The notes below the pieces were generated by a model. The model was not told the DNA's origin, ran no database searches, and saw only the letters and a program-made list of their open reading frames with translations. This document shows positions 22,638 to 30,430 of a DNA stretch of 40,971 nucleotides, in pieces (the stretch's first letter is position 1; the number at the start of each line of letters is the position of its first letter). Source of the stretch: JBASRP01 sp044866075 (lineage in GTDB: Bacteria; Actinomycetota; AC-67); NCBI GenBank assembly GCA_044866075.1, contig JBIOTQ010000036.1:1-40971 (forward strand). Reading direction: 5' to 3'. The translations under genes and the position numbers were made by a program.

Positions 22638-23002
22638 AGCGCCGGCTGCCGATCCTTCTCGTCATCGCAATAGCATGTGGCGGCGGGCCCCCTGATGCCG
22701 GAGATTCGGGGATCGAAGGCGTCACCGTGAGCGGGCCGCAGTGTCCCGTCGAGGTCGTGGGATCGCCGTGTCCCGACCGGCCGATCTCGGCCCGCCTCGT
22801 GATCACCGAACACGGTTCCACGACGACGGTTGCGACGGTCCGCTCGGACGCCGACGGCGCCTTCCGCGTTGTGCTCGCACCAGGCGAATACGCGATCTCC
22901 TCGCCGTCGCCGGGGCCGCCGTCGCTGGCGCCGATCGATGTCGTCGTCCGCGCGCACGCATTCACTCGCGTGAACGTGATGTTCGACTCGGGGATCCGCT
23001 AG
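22634..23002 (+). CDS. Small lipoprotein with carboxypeptidase-regulatory-like fold
   Basis: A 122-aa exported protein. MKRR and a hydrophobic core (LPILLVIAIA) lead to a cysteine at about residue 15 followed by glycines, a plausible lipobox (AIA-C). The mature part is beta-rich (ARLVITEHG, VATVRSDADGAFRVVLAPGEYAI), resembling a carboxypeptidase D regulatory-like or prealbumin-like domain, usually a protein- or sugar-binding module. Translationally coupled to the phosphatase gene (ATGA). The stop shares CTAG with the converging TPP enzyme gene. Confidence 0.75.
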   Translation: MKRRLPILLVIAIACGGGPPDAGDSGIEGVTVSGPQCPVEVVGSPCPDRPISARLVITEHGSTTTVATVRSDADGAFRVVLAPGEYAISSPSPGPPSLAPIDVVVRAHAFTRVNVMFDSGIR

Positions 23003-24657
23003 CGCTCCGCGTTGGGGCGCGAGAACATGAGCGCGATCATCGGAAGGGCGTCGTGCATCGGCGCCGGATCCAGCAGAACGTTGAGTACGACCGGCATCTT
23101 CGCTGCGAAGGCGTTGTGGAGCGCCAGCTCGAGGTCGGTCGCGCGGTCGATCCGATCGCCGTGACCGCCGGCCATGTCGGCGAGCTTCTCGTAGGCCGTC
23201 CCCGGAAGGTCGGACGCGACGGCCCGGCCGTGGACGAGCTGTTGCATGTGCCGCACGATGCCCCATCCGCCGTCGTTGCCGATGACGACCGCGACGGCGA
23301 GGTCGTGCCGCGCCGCAGTGTCGAGCTCCATCGCGCCGAACCCGAACGAGCCGTCGCCGCTCAGCACGACGACCGGCCGGTCGGGGTGAGCGATCTTGGC
23401 GCCGATCGCCCAGGGCACGCCCATCCCGAGCGCGCCCATCGCCGATCCGAGCGACGACATCGTCGATCCCGGCCGTCGCGCGGGCAGCGCGTCGACCGCC
23501 CACAGCGCCAGCTCGCCGGCGTCGACGCACACGATGGCGTCCTCCGGCAGCCAGGCCGCGACCTCGGCGACGAGACGGGCCGGATGGATCGGGTCGGGGG
23601 AGAGGCCCGCGCGTTCGTTCAGCGCGCTTGCCTGCTCCTCCGCGGCCGCGCGCAAGCGTGAGAGCCAGTCGTCTGTCGGCAGCCCGCCGAAGCCGTCCGT
23701 CAGCGCTTCGACCGTGCGGCGGACGTCGGCGACGACGGCGACGTCGCTCGGCCGTCCGAGAGCGAACGCGTTCGGGTCGGAGTCGACGCGCACGAGTGTC
23801 GCGCCTGGGTTGAAGGCGCCCCCGGCCAGCATCAGGTCGAGCTTCGTGCCGAGCACCAAGACGACGTCGGCCTCGCCGTACGCGATCTGGGCCGGGCCCG
23901 ACAAGAAGTTAGGGAAACCGAAACAGAACTCGTGGTCGTCGGAGACGATGCCGCGCCCGCCGCGGATCGTGAAGAGCGGGATGCGCGCGCGCTCGACGAA
24001 CGCTCGGATCGCGTCCGCGGCTCCCGACCAGAACGCGCCCGACCCCGCGATCGCGACCGGCCGCTCCGCCGCCGCCAGAGCCGCGCGCGCGACGGAGATC
24101 GCTTCCGGATCGGGTTCGGGGGCCTCAAACGGCAGCGGGTCCGGCGCGTCCACCGACGCGGCGGCGAGCTGCACGTCCACCGGGATCTCCACGACGGCGA
24201 CGCCGGGCCGGCCGGCGCGGGCGTGCCCGAACGCGGCTGCGAGCGTCTCGCCGGCGTCGTCCGGGGACGAGACGGTCGCGCTCCACTTCGAGACCGGACG
24301 CACGACCGCGATCTGGTCGAGATCACCCGGATGACCTTGCCCCCGTTGCGACAAGCCCACGGCGCCTGTGATGCACACGAGCGGGATGCCGCTCGCCTGG
24401 GCGTCGGCGAGGGCGGTGACCGCGTTTGTCAGCCCGGGTCCGCCGGTCACCAGCACGACGCCCGTGCGGCCGGTCGACAGCGCGTAGCCGCACGCCATCC
24501 ACGCCGCGCCGCGTTCGTCGCGCGCGTCGATGATCCGTACGCCCTCGGCGGCGCATCCCTCGAAGATCGCGTTCGTGTGATCGCCGCACAGCGCGAAGAC
24601 GACCTCGACGCCGTGCGTCTTCAGCGTTCGAGCGACCAGCCTCCCCGCGTCGACCAT
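22999..24657 (-). CDS. Thiamine-pyrophosphate enzyme, acetolactate-synthase-like
   Basis: A 552-aa enzyme of the IlvB/oxalyl-CoA decarboxylase/benzoylformate decarboxylase superfamily. Three domains: an N-terminal pyrimidine-binding domain with the activating glutamate (DERGAAWMACGYA), a central domain, and a C-terminal PP domain with the TPP motif starting GDGSFGFGAMELDTAA and ending near IGNDGGWG. The start at 24657 has GGAGG 5 nt upstream. No ilvN regulatory subunit or branched-chain gene is adjacent, so it is more likely a decarboxylase or carboligase of another 2-oxoacid or 2-hydroxyacyl-CoA than biosynthetic acetolactate synthase. Confidence 0.9.
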   Translation of the reverse strand: MVDAGRLVARTLKTHGVEVVFALCGDHTNAIFEGCAAEGVRIIDARDERGAAWMACGYALSTGRTGVVLVTGGPGLTNAVTALADAQASGIPLVCITGAVGLSQRGQGHPGDLDQIAVVRPVSKWSATVSSPDDAGETLAAAFGHARAGRPGVAVVEIPVDVQLAAASVDAPDPLPFEAPEPDPEAISVARAALAAAERPVAIAGSGAFWSGAADAIRAFVERARIPLFTIRGGRGIVSDDHEFCFGFPNFLSGPAQIAYGEADVVLVLGTKLDLMLAGGAFNPGATLVRVDSDPNAFALGRPSDVAVVADVRRTVEALTDGFGGLPTDDWLSRLRAAAEEQASALNERAGLSPDPIHPARLVAEVAAWLPEDAIVCVDAGELALWAVDALPARRPGSTMSSLGSAMGALGMGVPWAIGAKIAHPDRPVVVLSGDGSFGFGAMELDTAARHDLAVAVVIGNDGGWGIVRHMQQLVHGRAVASDLPGTAYEKLADMAGGHGDRIDRATDLELALHNAFAAKMPVVLNVLLDPAPMHDALPMIALMFSRPNAER

Positions 24658-24731
24658 ACGTGCCTCCATCGTTCCAGATGTCGCCGCTCGGGCGCGCATC
24701 GGGGGCATCGACGCTCGGGTATCGTCGGAGC

Positions 24732-25142
24732 GTGACCGGTCGGTTCACGCGCTGGTGGGTGGCGGGATTCATCGCCCTCCTGGCCGTGGTCGGTTTCGGG
24801 CAGCGCGAGTCTTGGCCCTTCACGTGGTGGTACATGTTCAGCGGCGTCGAGCCGGCCGTGGCGCACGTCGGGCGGGCTGTGGCGGTGACGCCGGACGGCG
24901 GCGAGGCGGTCCTCGGATCGGACGCACTGCCGGCCGGTCTGCTCAGTCACCGGTTGCTCCAGAGGTTCGCACGGGGGTCCTCCGCCGAACGCTCCCGACT
25001 CTGTACGCAACTTTTGACGGCCGCTCGCGCACACGGCCCCGTCGAGGAGGTGCGCGTCGAGGAACGCAGCTGGCGCGTTCTCGAGCGAGAGGGCGATCGG
25101 CCGGGGAACATCGAGACCAGAACGGTGGAGGTGTGCCGCTGA
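24732..25142 (+). CDS. Membrane-anchored hypothetical protein
   Basis: A 136-aa protein with one N-terminal hydrophobic segment (WWVAGFIALLAVVGFG) and a tryptophan-rich patch (ESWPFTWWYMFSG), then a soluble charged domain. GTG at 24732 is chosen because an upstream ATG at 24660 abuts the divergent gene start; TATCGT lies 6 nt before the GTG. It overlaps the HTTM gene by 10 bp, so it heads a four-gene coupled operon. It probably works with the HTTM protein in the membrane. Family not recognised. Confidence 0.65.
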   Translation: MTGRFTRWWVAGFIALLAVVGFGQRESWPFTWWYMFSGVEPAVAHVGRAVAVTPDGGEAVLGSDALPAGLLSHRLLQRFARGSSAERSRLCTQLLTAARAHGPVEEVRVEERSWRVLEREGDRPGNIETRTVEVCR

Positions 25143-26446
25143 ACCTCCGCGCACGCGTCGACCGTTTCTTCTTCCTGCCGGCGTCCCCGACGAACCTGGG
25201 GATGATCCGCATGGGGCTCTTCGCCTCCGTCGCCGCCTCCGCGTGGCAAGAGAACGTCGCCGCCGACGCGGCGAGGGCTCAGGTGAACTGGCGACCGACG
25301 TCCTTCTTCCGCCTGCTCGGCGGCCCGCCGTCGTCCGGCGTGCTTCGCACGATCCAAGTGGCGCTCATCGCCGCGGCGATCCTCGCAGCGGCGGGACTCT
25401 TCACCCGCCCGGCGCAGATCGTCGCCACGCCGCTCGCCGCGTACTTGCTCGGGTTCGACTCGAACGTGGGGAAGATCAATCACCGATCGATGCTCCTCGT
25501 CCTACTGCTCTTCGCGTTGCTGCCCGCGCGGCTCGGCGACGGAGTGTCGATCGATCGATTGATCGCTGCGGCCCGTGCCCGGACCGGATCGCGACCGCCG
25601 CCTGATCCCCGGTACCGCTGGCCCGTCGCGCTCACTCAGGTGACGGCTGTGTCCGTCTACTTCTTCGCCGGCCTAGCGAAGATCGTGAACGGCGGCCCGG
25701 ACTGGTTCGGGCGCGACGCGTTCCGGCGCTTCCTTTACGTACGCCTCGATCAACTCGCCGACCCGCCGCGCGCCGGCCTGTGGCTCGCCGCGCATCCCGG
25801 ATGGGCGCAGGCCGCGGCGATCGCGAGCATGACCTTCGAGCTGTCGGTGGTGCTGGTGCTGGTGTGGCCGGTGCTGAAGCGCGTCGTGCTGCCCGGCCTC
25901 GTGGCTTTCCACGAAACGACACGCCGGCTCGTGCGCATCGATTTCACGCGGACGATGGTCGCCGCGCTCATCCCGCTCGTCGACTACGAGCGTCTCGGCG
26001 CCCGCATCCGCGAACGGGTCCGGCGGCCGCGCGCGACGTTGCTGATCGACGGCCGGTGCGATCTGTGCCGCCGCACGGCGGCGGTGCTCGAGGCCGCCGA
26101 CGCACTCGGCCGGCTCTCGATTGCCAACGCCCGCGACGCCGAAGTCCTCGCCCGGTTCCCGGCGATCGATGGGGCCGGGGCGCTCGACGAGATGCATCTC
26201 GTGCTGCCCTCGGGACGCGTCCGCGCCGGATTCGACGCCTACCGCGGGCTGGCCTGGATGCTTCCGATCGGCTGGACACTCGTGCCGTTCCTCAACGTCC
26301 CTGGGATAAAGGCGATCGGTCGCCGCGTCTACGGACGCGTGGCCCGCTCCCGGCTTCCCGTTTTGCACTGCACGTCGGCGTCGTGCAGCATCGACCGCAC
26401 GCCGGCGGAGGAGACGTCGGGGACGAGGAGAGGTGACCCACCATGA
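25133..26446 (+). CDS. HTTM membrane protein fused to DCC (DUF393) thiol-disulfide domain
   Basis: A 437-aa fusion. Residues about 1-290 form an HTTM (vitamin-K-dependent carboxylase-like) membrane domain with several hydrophobic segments and the typical GLFTRPAQIVATPLAAYLL and NHRSMLLVLLLFALLP. Residues about 300-415 form a DCC domain starting LLIDGRCDLCRRTAA, whose D-x-x-C-x-x-C motif is redox-active in related proteins. Stand-alone HTTM and DCC proteins often sit side by side in actinobacteria; here they are one chain. GTG start at 25133, whose GGAGG is unusually close. It overlaps the next gene by 4 bp. Activity unknown. Confidence 0.87.
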   Translation: MPLNLRARVDRFFFLPASPTNLGMIRMGLFASVAASAWQENVAADAARAQVNWRPTSFFRLLGGPPSSGVLRTIQVALIAAAILAAAGLFTRPAQIVATPLAAYLLGFDSNVGKINHRSMLLVLLLFALLPARLGDGVSIDRLIAAARARTGSRPPPDPRYRWPVALTQVTAVSVYFFAGLAKIVNGGPDWFGRDAFRRFLYVRLDQLADPPRAGLWLAAHPGWAQAAAIASMTFELSVVLVLVWPVLKRVVLPGLVAFHETTRRLVRIDFTRTMVAALIPLVDYERLGARIRERVRRPRATLLIDGRCDLCRRTAAVLEAADALGRLSIANARDAEVLARFPAIDGAGALDEMHLVLPSGRVRAGFDAYRGLAWMLPIGWTLVPFLNVPGIKAIGRRVYGRVARSRLPVLHCTSASCSIDRTPAEETSGTRRGDPP

Positions 26447-26916
26447 TGCGCGGGGAAGGGATCGAGATCATCCGTGGCGTGACGCCGGAGGAAGTCTTCG
26501 ACTTCGTGCTGGACGACAGGCAGTACACGAAGGCCGACACCAAGATCGTTCGGGTCACGAAGGTTGCCGACACAGAGGACGGGATGATTGCGATCGAGGA
26601 CGGCAAGTTCTTCGGCTTACCCGGATCCGTCGTGACGCGGTACCGCTGGGTCCCGTTCAAGCGCATCGACGTGATGCTCGTGCACGGCGTCCTGAAGTCG
26701 CTGAACGCCTCGTTCGATATCGAGCAGGTCGAGGGCGGGACGCGCGTCCACCATGTCGAAGAGCTCGAGATGGGTTTGGGACCCGTCGGCCCGCTGTTCG
26801 AGCTGGGTTTCCGGACGTGGCTCGAGAACTCGGTCCGCCAAGAGGTCACAGAGATCAAGCGGCTCATGGAAGCCGGCGAGCGCGGCCGTCCATACCGGGA
26901 GATGCCGTCGTCGTGA
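26443..26916 (+). CDS. SRPBCC (polyketide cyclase/START-like) family protein
   Basis: A 157-aa soluble protein with a START/Bet v1-like layout: an N-terminal strand and helix (IEIIRGVTPEEVFDFVLD), a central antiparallel sheet, and a long C-terminal helix (FELGFRTWLENSVRQEVTEIKRLMEA). This fold binds hydrophobic ligands such as acyl chains or polyketides. It overlaps the HTTM gene upstream (4 bp) and the isomerase gene downstream (GTGA). Coupling to an acyl-CoA enzyme makes a lipid-like ligand plausible. Confidence 0.85.
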   Translation: MMRGEGIEIIRGVTPEEVFDFVLDDRQYTKADTKIVRVTKVADTEDGMIAIEDGKFFGLPGSVVTRYRWVPFKRIDVMLVHGVLKSLNASFDIEQVEGGTRVHHVEELEMGLGPVGPLFELGFRTWLENSVRQEVTEIKRLMEAGERGRPYREMPSS

Positions 26917-27725
26917 GCGACATCCTCCTGACCGCCCGCGAGAACGGCGTCCTCCGGCTGACGCTCAACCGTCCCGAGCGCAAGAATTCGATCTCGCCCG
27001 AGCTGCGCGAGGAGCTGCTCGCGGCGCTCGACGAAGCACGGACCGACGACGAGATCCGGTGTGTGGTCATCACCGGCGCCGGCGATGCGTTCTGTTCCGG
27101 TGTCGATCTTGGGCGGTCGAAGGTGACGGAAGGTGCGGCGCGCGCCGAGCCGCAGAAGCCGGACCTGCGCGCGATCCGCGAGGCGATGAAGCGCGGCATG
27201 CAGCGCGTGATCCGCGCGATCTGGGAGCTCGACAAGCCCGTGATCGCGTCCGTCAACGGCGTCGCGGCGGGCGGCGGCGCACAGCTCGCCCTCGTGTGCG
27301 ATCTGATCATCGCGGCGGACACCACGCGGTTCATCGAGATATTCGTGAAGCGCGGCCTCGCCGTCGACTCGGGCGGCGGATGGCTGTTGCCGCGGCTCGT
27401 CGGTCTGCCGAAGGCGAAGGAGCTCGTGTTCTTCGGCGATCCGATCTCGGCGGGCGATGCCCTCGCCGCGGGACTCATCAACAAGGTCGTCGCGCCCGAT
27501 CAACTGGAGGCCGCGACGCGCGACTGGGCCGAGCGTCTCGCTCGCGGACCGACGCGGTCGATCGGCGCGTCGAAGACGCTTCTCAACCGCGCCCTTGAAA
27601 CCGATCTCGGCACGGCTCTCGAGGAGGAAGCGACCGCGCAGGCACTCGTCAGTCAGACGCGTGATTTCTCCGAAGGGGTGCGCGCGTTCGCAGAGAAACG
27701 CGACCCCGACTTCCAGGGTCGCTGA
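26913..27725 (+). CDS. Enoyl-CoA hydratase/isomerase family, PaaG-like
   Basis: A 270-aa crotonase. The oxyanion-hole segments are SGVDLG and AAGGGAQLALVCDLIIAA. The usual hydratase glutamates are absent (Q in GGGAQ), while GLAVDSGGGWLLPRLVG carries an aspartate as in PaaG-type isomerases, so a double-bond or ring isomerase role is more likely than hydration. GTG at 26913 overlaps the SRPBCC stop as GTGA. Last gene of the coupled operon; a strong hairpin follows at 27742. Confidence 0.93.
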   Translation: MSDILLTARENGVLRLTLNRPERKNSISPELREELLAALDEARTDDEIRCVVITGAGDAFCSGVDLGRSKVTEGAARAEPQKPDLRAIREAMKRGMQRVIRAIWELDKPVIASVNGVAAGGGAQLALVCDLIIAADTTRFIEIFVKRGLAVDSGGGWLLPRLVGLPKAKELVFFGDPISAGDALAAGLINKVVAPDQLEAATRDWAERLARGPTRSIGASKTLLNRALETDLGTALEEEATAQALVSQTRDFSEGVRAFAEKRDPDFQGR

Positions 27726-27741
27726 ATTGATCCTAGAGGCG

Positions 27742-27772
27742 CGTGAAGGGAAGGCGATGCCTCCCCTTCACG
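27742..27772 (+). terminator. Strong bidirectional hairpin terminator
   Basis: Nine base pairs (CGTGAAGGG/CCCTTCACG), one A-C mismatch, then four more (AGGC/GCCT) with a GAT loop. It sits between the converging isomerase and KGG genes, so it could serve both. Confidence 0.75.
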
Positions 27773-27785
27773 TACGATCGGGATT

Positions 27786-27971
27786 CTAGCTCGAACCGCC
27801 CTTACGCCCGATCCGCTGATAGAACTCGACGCCGTAACGCCGTTTCGTCGACTCGCCGCCCTTCTTGCCGCCGAGGCGTCCAATACGGCTGAAGTGGTCG
27901 CCGCCGTACCGCTGCTTCGTCGAAAGCCCACCCTTGCGGCCCGCTTCCGCGCGAGACATCTTTTGATCCAT
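27786..27971 (-). CDS. KGG-repeat general stress protein (GsiB/Em-like)
   Basis: A 61-aa hydrophilic protein made of two repeats around GRKGG and GGKKGG with STKxRYG and FxxRIG. These are the KGG motifs shared by Bacillus GsiB and plant group 1 LEA (Em) proteins, which protect cells during desiccation and stress. ATG at 27971; GGGAGGTG lies about 10 nt upstream. A SigB/SigF-type promoter (28047-28072) stands 75 nt upstream, and the matching sigma factor gene is 1 kb away, which supports general-stress control. Confidence 0.87.
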   Translation of the reverse strand: MDQKMSRAEAGRKGGLSTKQRYGGDHFSRIGRLGGKKGGESTKRRYGVEFYQRIGRKGGSS

Positions 27972-28046
27972 CAAGAACGGACACCTCCCTCAGGCGTTGA
28001 TGTCGGCAACGGCGAAACAACGCCGATGCCAGTCGCCTGTGGTTGG

Positions 28047-28072
28047 TTACCCGGCCTGCTAACGCGCGAAAC
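28047..28072 (-). promoter_or_regulatory. SigB/SigF-type promoter of the KGG gene
   Basis: Minus strand: GTTTCG (28067-28072), 14-bp spacer, GGGTAA (28047-28052). This matches the GTTT...GGGTA consensus of stress sigma factors in Bacillus and actinobacteria with the correct spacing. Confidence 0.7.
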
Positions 28073-28095
28073 CCCAGCGTAGGTTGCGTGTTTCG

Positions 28096-28440
28096 TCAGG
28101 TCGAGGTGGCCTGTTCGACGGTGTCGTACATCGGGAAAACGGCGTTCAAGCCGGTCACCGACAACACACGCAACACCGTCCCCTGCGCGCCCGCGAGCGC
28201 GAGCTCGCCGTCCTTCTCTTTCACGCGCTTGAGTCCGCCGACGAGAACGCCGAGCCCGGTCGAGTCCATGAAGAGAACCTTCTCGAGGTTCACGACGAGG
28301 TGATCGCTGCCTTCGTCGAGCAAAGCGATGATCTTTTCGCGGAGCTTGGGAGCCGTGAAGACGTCGACCTCACCCTCGACGTCCACCACGGTCCAGCGTC
28401 CGGCCGTACGAGATGCGACGGCGATGTCGATGATCCTCAC
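28096..28440 (-). CDS. STAS-domain anti-sigma factor antagonist (RsbV/SpoIIAA-like)
   Basis: A 114-aa single STAS domain. The phospho-acceptor serine is S60 in FMDSTGLGVLVG, preceded by the strand DHLVVNLEKV. In this family the unphosphorylated form binds the anti-sigma factor and frees the sigma factor. GTG at 28440 is the only start that keeps a normal N-terminus; the GGAG touches it, so initiation may be weak or leaderless-like. Divergent from the anti-sigma gene at 28591, with its own SigF-like promoter. Confidence 0.87.
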   Translation of the reverse strand: MRIIDIAVASRTAGRWTVVDVEGEVDVFTAPKLREKIIALLDEGSDHLVVNLEKVLFMDSTGLGVLVGGLKRVKEKDGELALAGAQGTVLRVLSVTGLNAVFPMYDTVEQATST

Positions 28441-28466
28441 CTCCGTTTTTTGACGTAGATGCTTAC

Positions 28467-28492
28467 ATTCCCCCGACCCACCCCGAGCAAAC
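28467..28492 (-). promoter_or_regulatory. SigB/SigF-like promoter of the anti-sigma antagonist gene
   Basis: Minus strand: GTTTGC (28487-28492), 14-bp spacer, GGGAAT (28467-28472). Same spacing as the promoter at 28047, with a one-base difference from the GGGTAT -10. It suggests feedback by the sigma factor encoded at 28980. Confidence 0.55.
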
Positions 28493-28590
28493 CGAGCGTT
28501 TCGTGATGGGTCGGGGCTGGAAGGATAGCTCACGTATCCTGGGCGAAGCCCCGTGGGGGCCGCCCGAGCGACGACTCCCGAGGTGTGTCC

Positions 28591-28980
28591 ATGTCGGAAG
28601 TGACCGTGAAGGTTCCGGCCGAACCGGACTTCGTGCACGTCCTCCGTTCCGTGGTCGCCACGGTGGCCGCACGCGTCGACCTGACCTTCGACGAGATCGA
28701 CGATCTCCGCTTGGCGGTCGACGAGGCGTGCGCGCAGCTCCTCGGACTGCCGTCGGGCGCGACCGCCTTGACGGTGCGGATCTCGCCGCGCGATGCCGGG
28801 GGCCTCGTCGTGGTCGTCACGATCGACGCCGAGGTCCGGGCGTGGCCGCCCGAAGGCGCCGAGCGGACGCTCACGTGGCAAGTGCTCGCCGCTCTCGCCG
28901 ACGACGCGCGGTTCGAGGAGGCCGACGGTCACCCGGCACTCCGTCTGACGAAGAACAAACAGCCCGCCACCACATCCTGA
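28591..28980 (+). CDS. Anti-sigma regulatory factor, degenerate RsbW-like HATPase
   Basis: A 129-aa protein with an RsbW/SpoIIAB-like first half (VTVKVPAEPDFVHVLRSVVA, DEIDDLRLAVDEACAQLL). The N-box asparagine expected after EAC is a glutamine, and the second half lacks a DxGxG box and a glycine-rich lid. ATP binding and kinase activity may therefore be lost while sigma binding remains. GAGGTG precedes the ATG at 28591. The stop overlaps the sigma gene start (TGATG), the usual anti-sigma/sigma coupling. Partners: STAS protein at 28096 and sigma factor at 28980. Confidence 0.8.
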   Translation: MSEVTVKVPAEPDFVHVLRSVVATVAARVDLTFDEIDDLRLAVDEACAQLLGLPSGATALTVRISPRDAGGLVVVVTIDAEVRAWPPEGAERTLTWQVLAALADDARFEEADGHPALRLTKNKQPATTS

Positions 28981-29735
28981 TGGCCGAGATCGAAGACCGT
29001 CTGGTCGACGAAGAGCGTTCCGCGGAGCTCTTCGAGCGATTGGCCGACGACCCCGACGCGCGCGAAGAACTCGTGCGTCTTCACTATCCCCTCGTCGAGT
29101 ATCTCGCGCGCCGGTTCGCCGGACGCGGCGAGCCGGTCGACGATCTGGTGCAGGTCGCGAGCATCGGACTGTTGAAAGCGATCGACCGGTTCGATCGCGA
29201 GCGGGGCGTGAAGTTCTCGACGTACGCGACGCCGACTATCATCGGCGAGCTGAAGCGTCACTTCCGCGACAAGGGCTGGGCGATGCGGGTGCCGCGCCGC
29301 CTCCAAGAGATCGGCTTGCAGCTGTCGCGCGTCGTCTCGGAGATGTATCAGGACCTCGGCCGCTCGCCGACCGTCGCCGAGATCGCGGAACGCTCGGGCT
29401 TGAGCGAGGACGACGTCCTCGAAGGCATGGACGCGATCCACGCGCATTCCATCGGATCCCTCGACGCGCCGACGGACGAGGAGGGCCAGACCTCGGGAGG
29501 TAGGCTCGGCGCGGAGGACGAAACGTACGAATTGCTGGAAGGCTGGGCGAGCGTCGCGCCGCACCTCGAGGAGCTGCCCGACCGCGAGCGCCGGATCCTC
29601 TACCTCCGCTTCTTCCGTGGCATGACCCAGAGTCAGATCGCCGACAAGCTCGGGATCTCGCAGATGCACGTCTCACGGATCCTCTCGCGGACGCTTCTCC
29701 TGCTTCGAGAAGCGGTCGGCGCCACCGACGGCTAG
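28980..29735 (+). CDS. SigB/SigF/SigG-family RNA polymerase sigma factor
   Basis: A 251-aa sigma-70 group 3 factor with regions 2, 3 and 4. Region 2: YPLVEYLARRFAGRGEPVDD, then VASIGLLKAIDRFD and KFSTYATPTIIGELKRH. Region 3: PTVAEIAERSGLSEDDVLEG. Region 4: ELPDRERRILYLRFF with the HTH TQSQIADKLGISQMHVSRIL. The length fits the SigF/SigB general-stress type. ATG overlaps the anti-sigma stop by one base (TGATG). Likely targets in the window are the promoters at 28047 and 28467. Confidence 0.93.
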   Translation: MAEIEDRLVDEERSAELFERLADDPDAREELVRLHYPLVEYLARRFAGRGEPVDDLVQVASIGLLKAIDRFDRERGVKFSTYATPTIIGELKRHFRDKGWAMRVPRRLQEIGLQLSRVVSEMYQDLGRSPTVAEIAERSGLSEDDVLEGMDAIHAHSIGSLDAPTDEEGQTSGGRLGAEDETYELLEGWASVAPHLEELPDRERRILYLRFFRGMTQSQIADKLGISQMHVSRILSRTLLLLREAVGATDG

Positions 29736-29785
29736 CGTGGTCGCCGCGGTTCACCGTCCGTGAGGAGGGGCCGAAGATAGAGGGG

Positions 29786-30430
29786 ATGTCGACGCCTCTG
29801 GGGGGTCGCGGGGAGCACGTCGCCGCCCCCGCGACACCGCCGGGCCAAAAGCCCATTCCACCGTCGTCCCTCGACGACGCGGTCGCGCGCGCCATCGCCG
29901 GGGACGGCGCTGCCTTCGAGGAGATCTACCGGGCCCTGGCGGGGCCCGTATTCTCGTACCTGTCGAACCAGGTCCGCCGCCGGGAGGATGCCGAGGATCT
30001 CACCGGCCAGGTCTTCCTCGAAGCTATGCGCGGGGTTCGGACCTTCACGGGCGACGCGTCCGCGTTCAAGGGCTGGCTCTTTCGCATCGCGCACAACCGG
30101 GCGGTCGATTTGGCTCGGCGCCTCGCTCGCCGGCCCGAGGCAACGCTGGACGAAGCGGAAGCCTTGCCGGACCTCATCCAGACGGAGGAGCGCGCCCTTG
30201 CCGGCGTGGCCCAGAGCCGCGTCTGGCAGGCCGTGCGGGCCCTTCCGGAGCAGCAGCGCCGGGTCATCACGCTGCGGCTCGGGGCCGGGCTGTCCTCGCG
30301 CGAGATCGCCTCCGCGCTCGGAAAACGTGTCGGAACGGTCAAAGCTCTCCAGCATCGCGCGCTGGTCACCCTCGCGAAGACCTTGCAGGACCTGGAAGAG
30401 TCAACCTCTGAGCAGCTCCCGACGCTTTAG
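29786..30430 (+). CDS. ECF-type RNA polymerase sigma factor
   Basis: A 214-aa ECF sigma. A low-complexity proline-rich N-terminal tail of about 25 residues precedes region 2 (VFSYLSNQVRRREDAEDLTG, then AFKGWLFRIAHNRAVDLARR) and region 4 (RALPEQQRRVITLRLGAGLS, then SREIASALGKRVGTVKALQH). It lies 50 bp after the SigF-like gene and abuts the DUF5667 gene, a pairing common in actinobacteria. The DUF5667 protein is probably its membrane regulator. Confidence 0.92.
   Translation: MSTPLGGRGEHVAAPATPPGQKPIPPSSLDDAVARAIAGDGAAFEEIYRALAGPVFSYLSNQVRRREDAEDLTGQVFLEAMRGVRTFTGDASAFKGWLFRIAHNRAVDLARRLARRPEATLDEAEALPDLIQTEERALAGVAQSRVWQAVRALPEQQRRVITLRLGAGLSSREIASALGKRVGTVKALQHRALVTLAKTLQDLEESTSEQLPTL

Noticed and set aside
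29752..29782. TTCA, 16 bp, GCCGAAGA upstream of the ECF sigma gene as another sigma28-like site
   Set aside because: The spacing fits, but the -10 matches only 6 of 8 bases and the conserved G-rich spacer is missing; likely chance.
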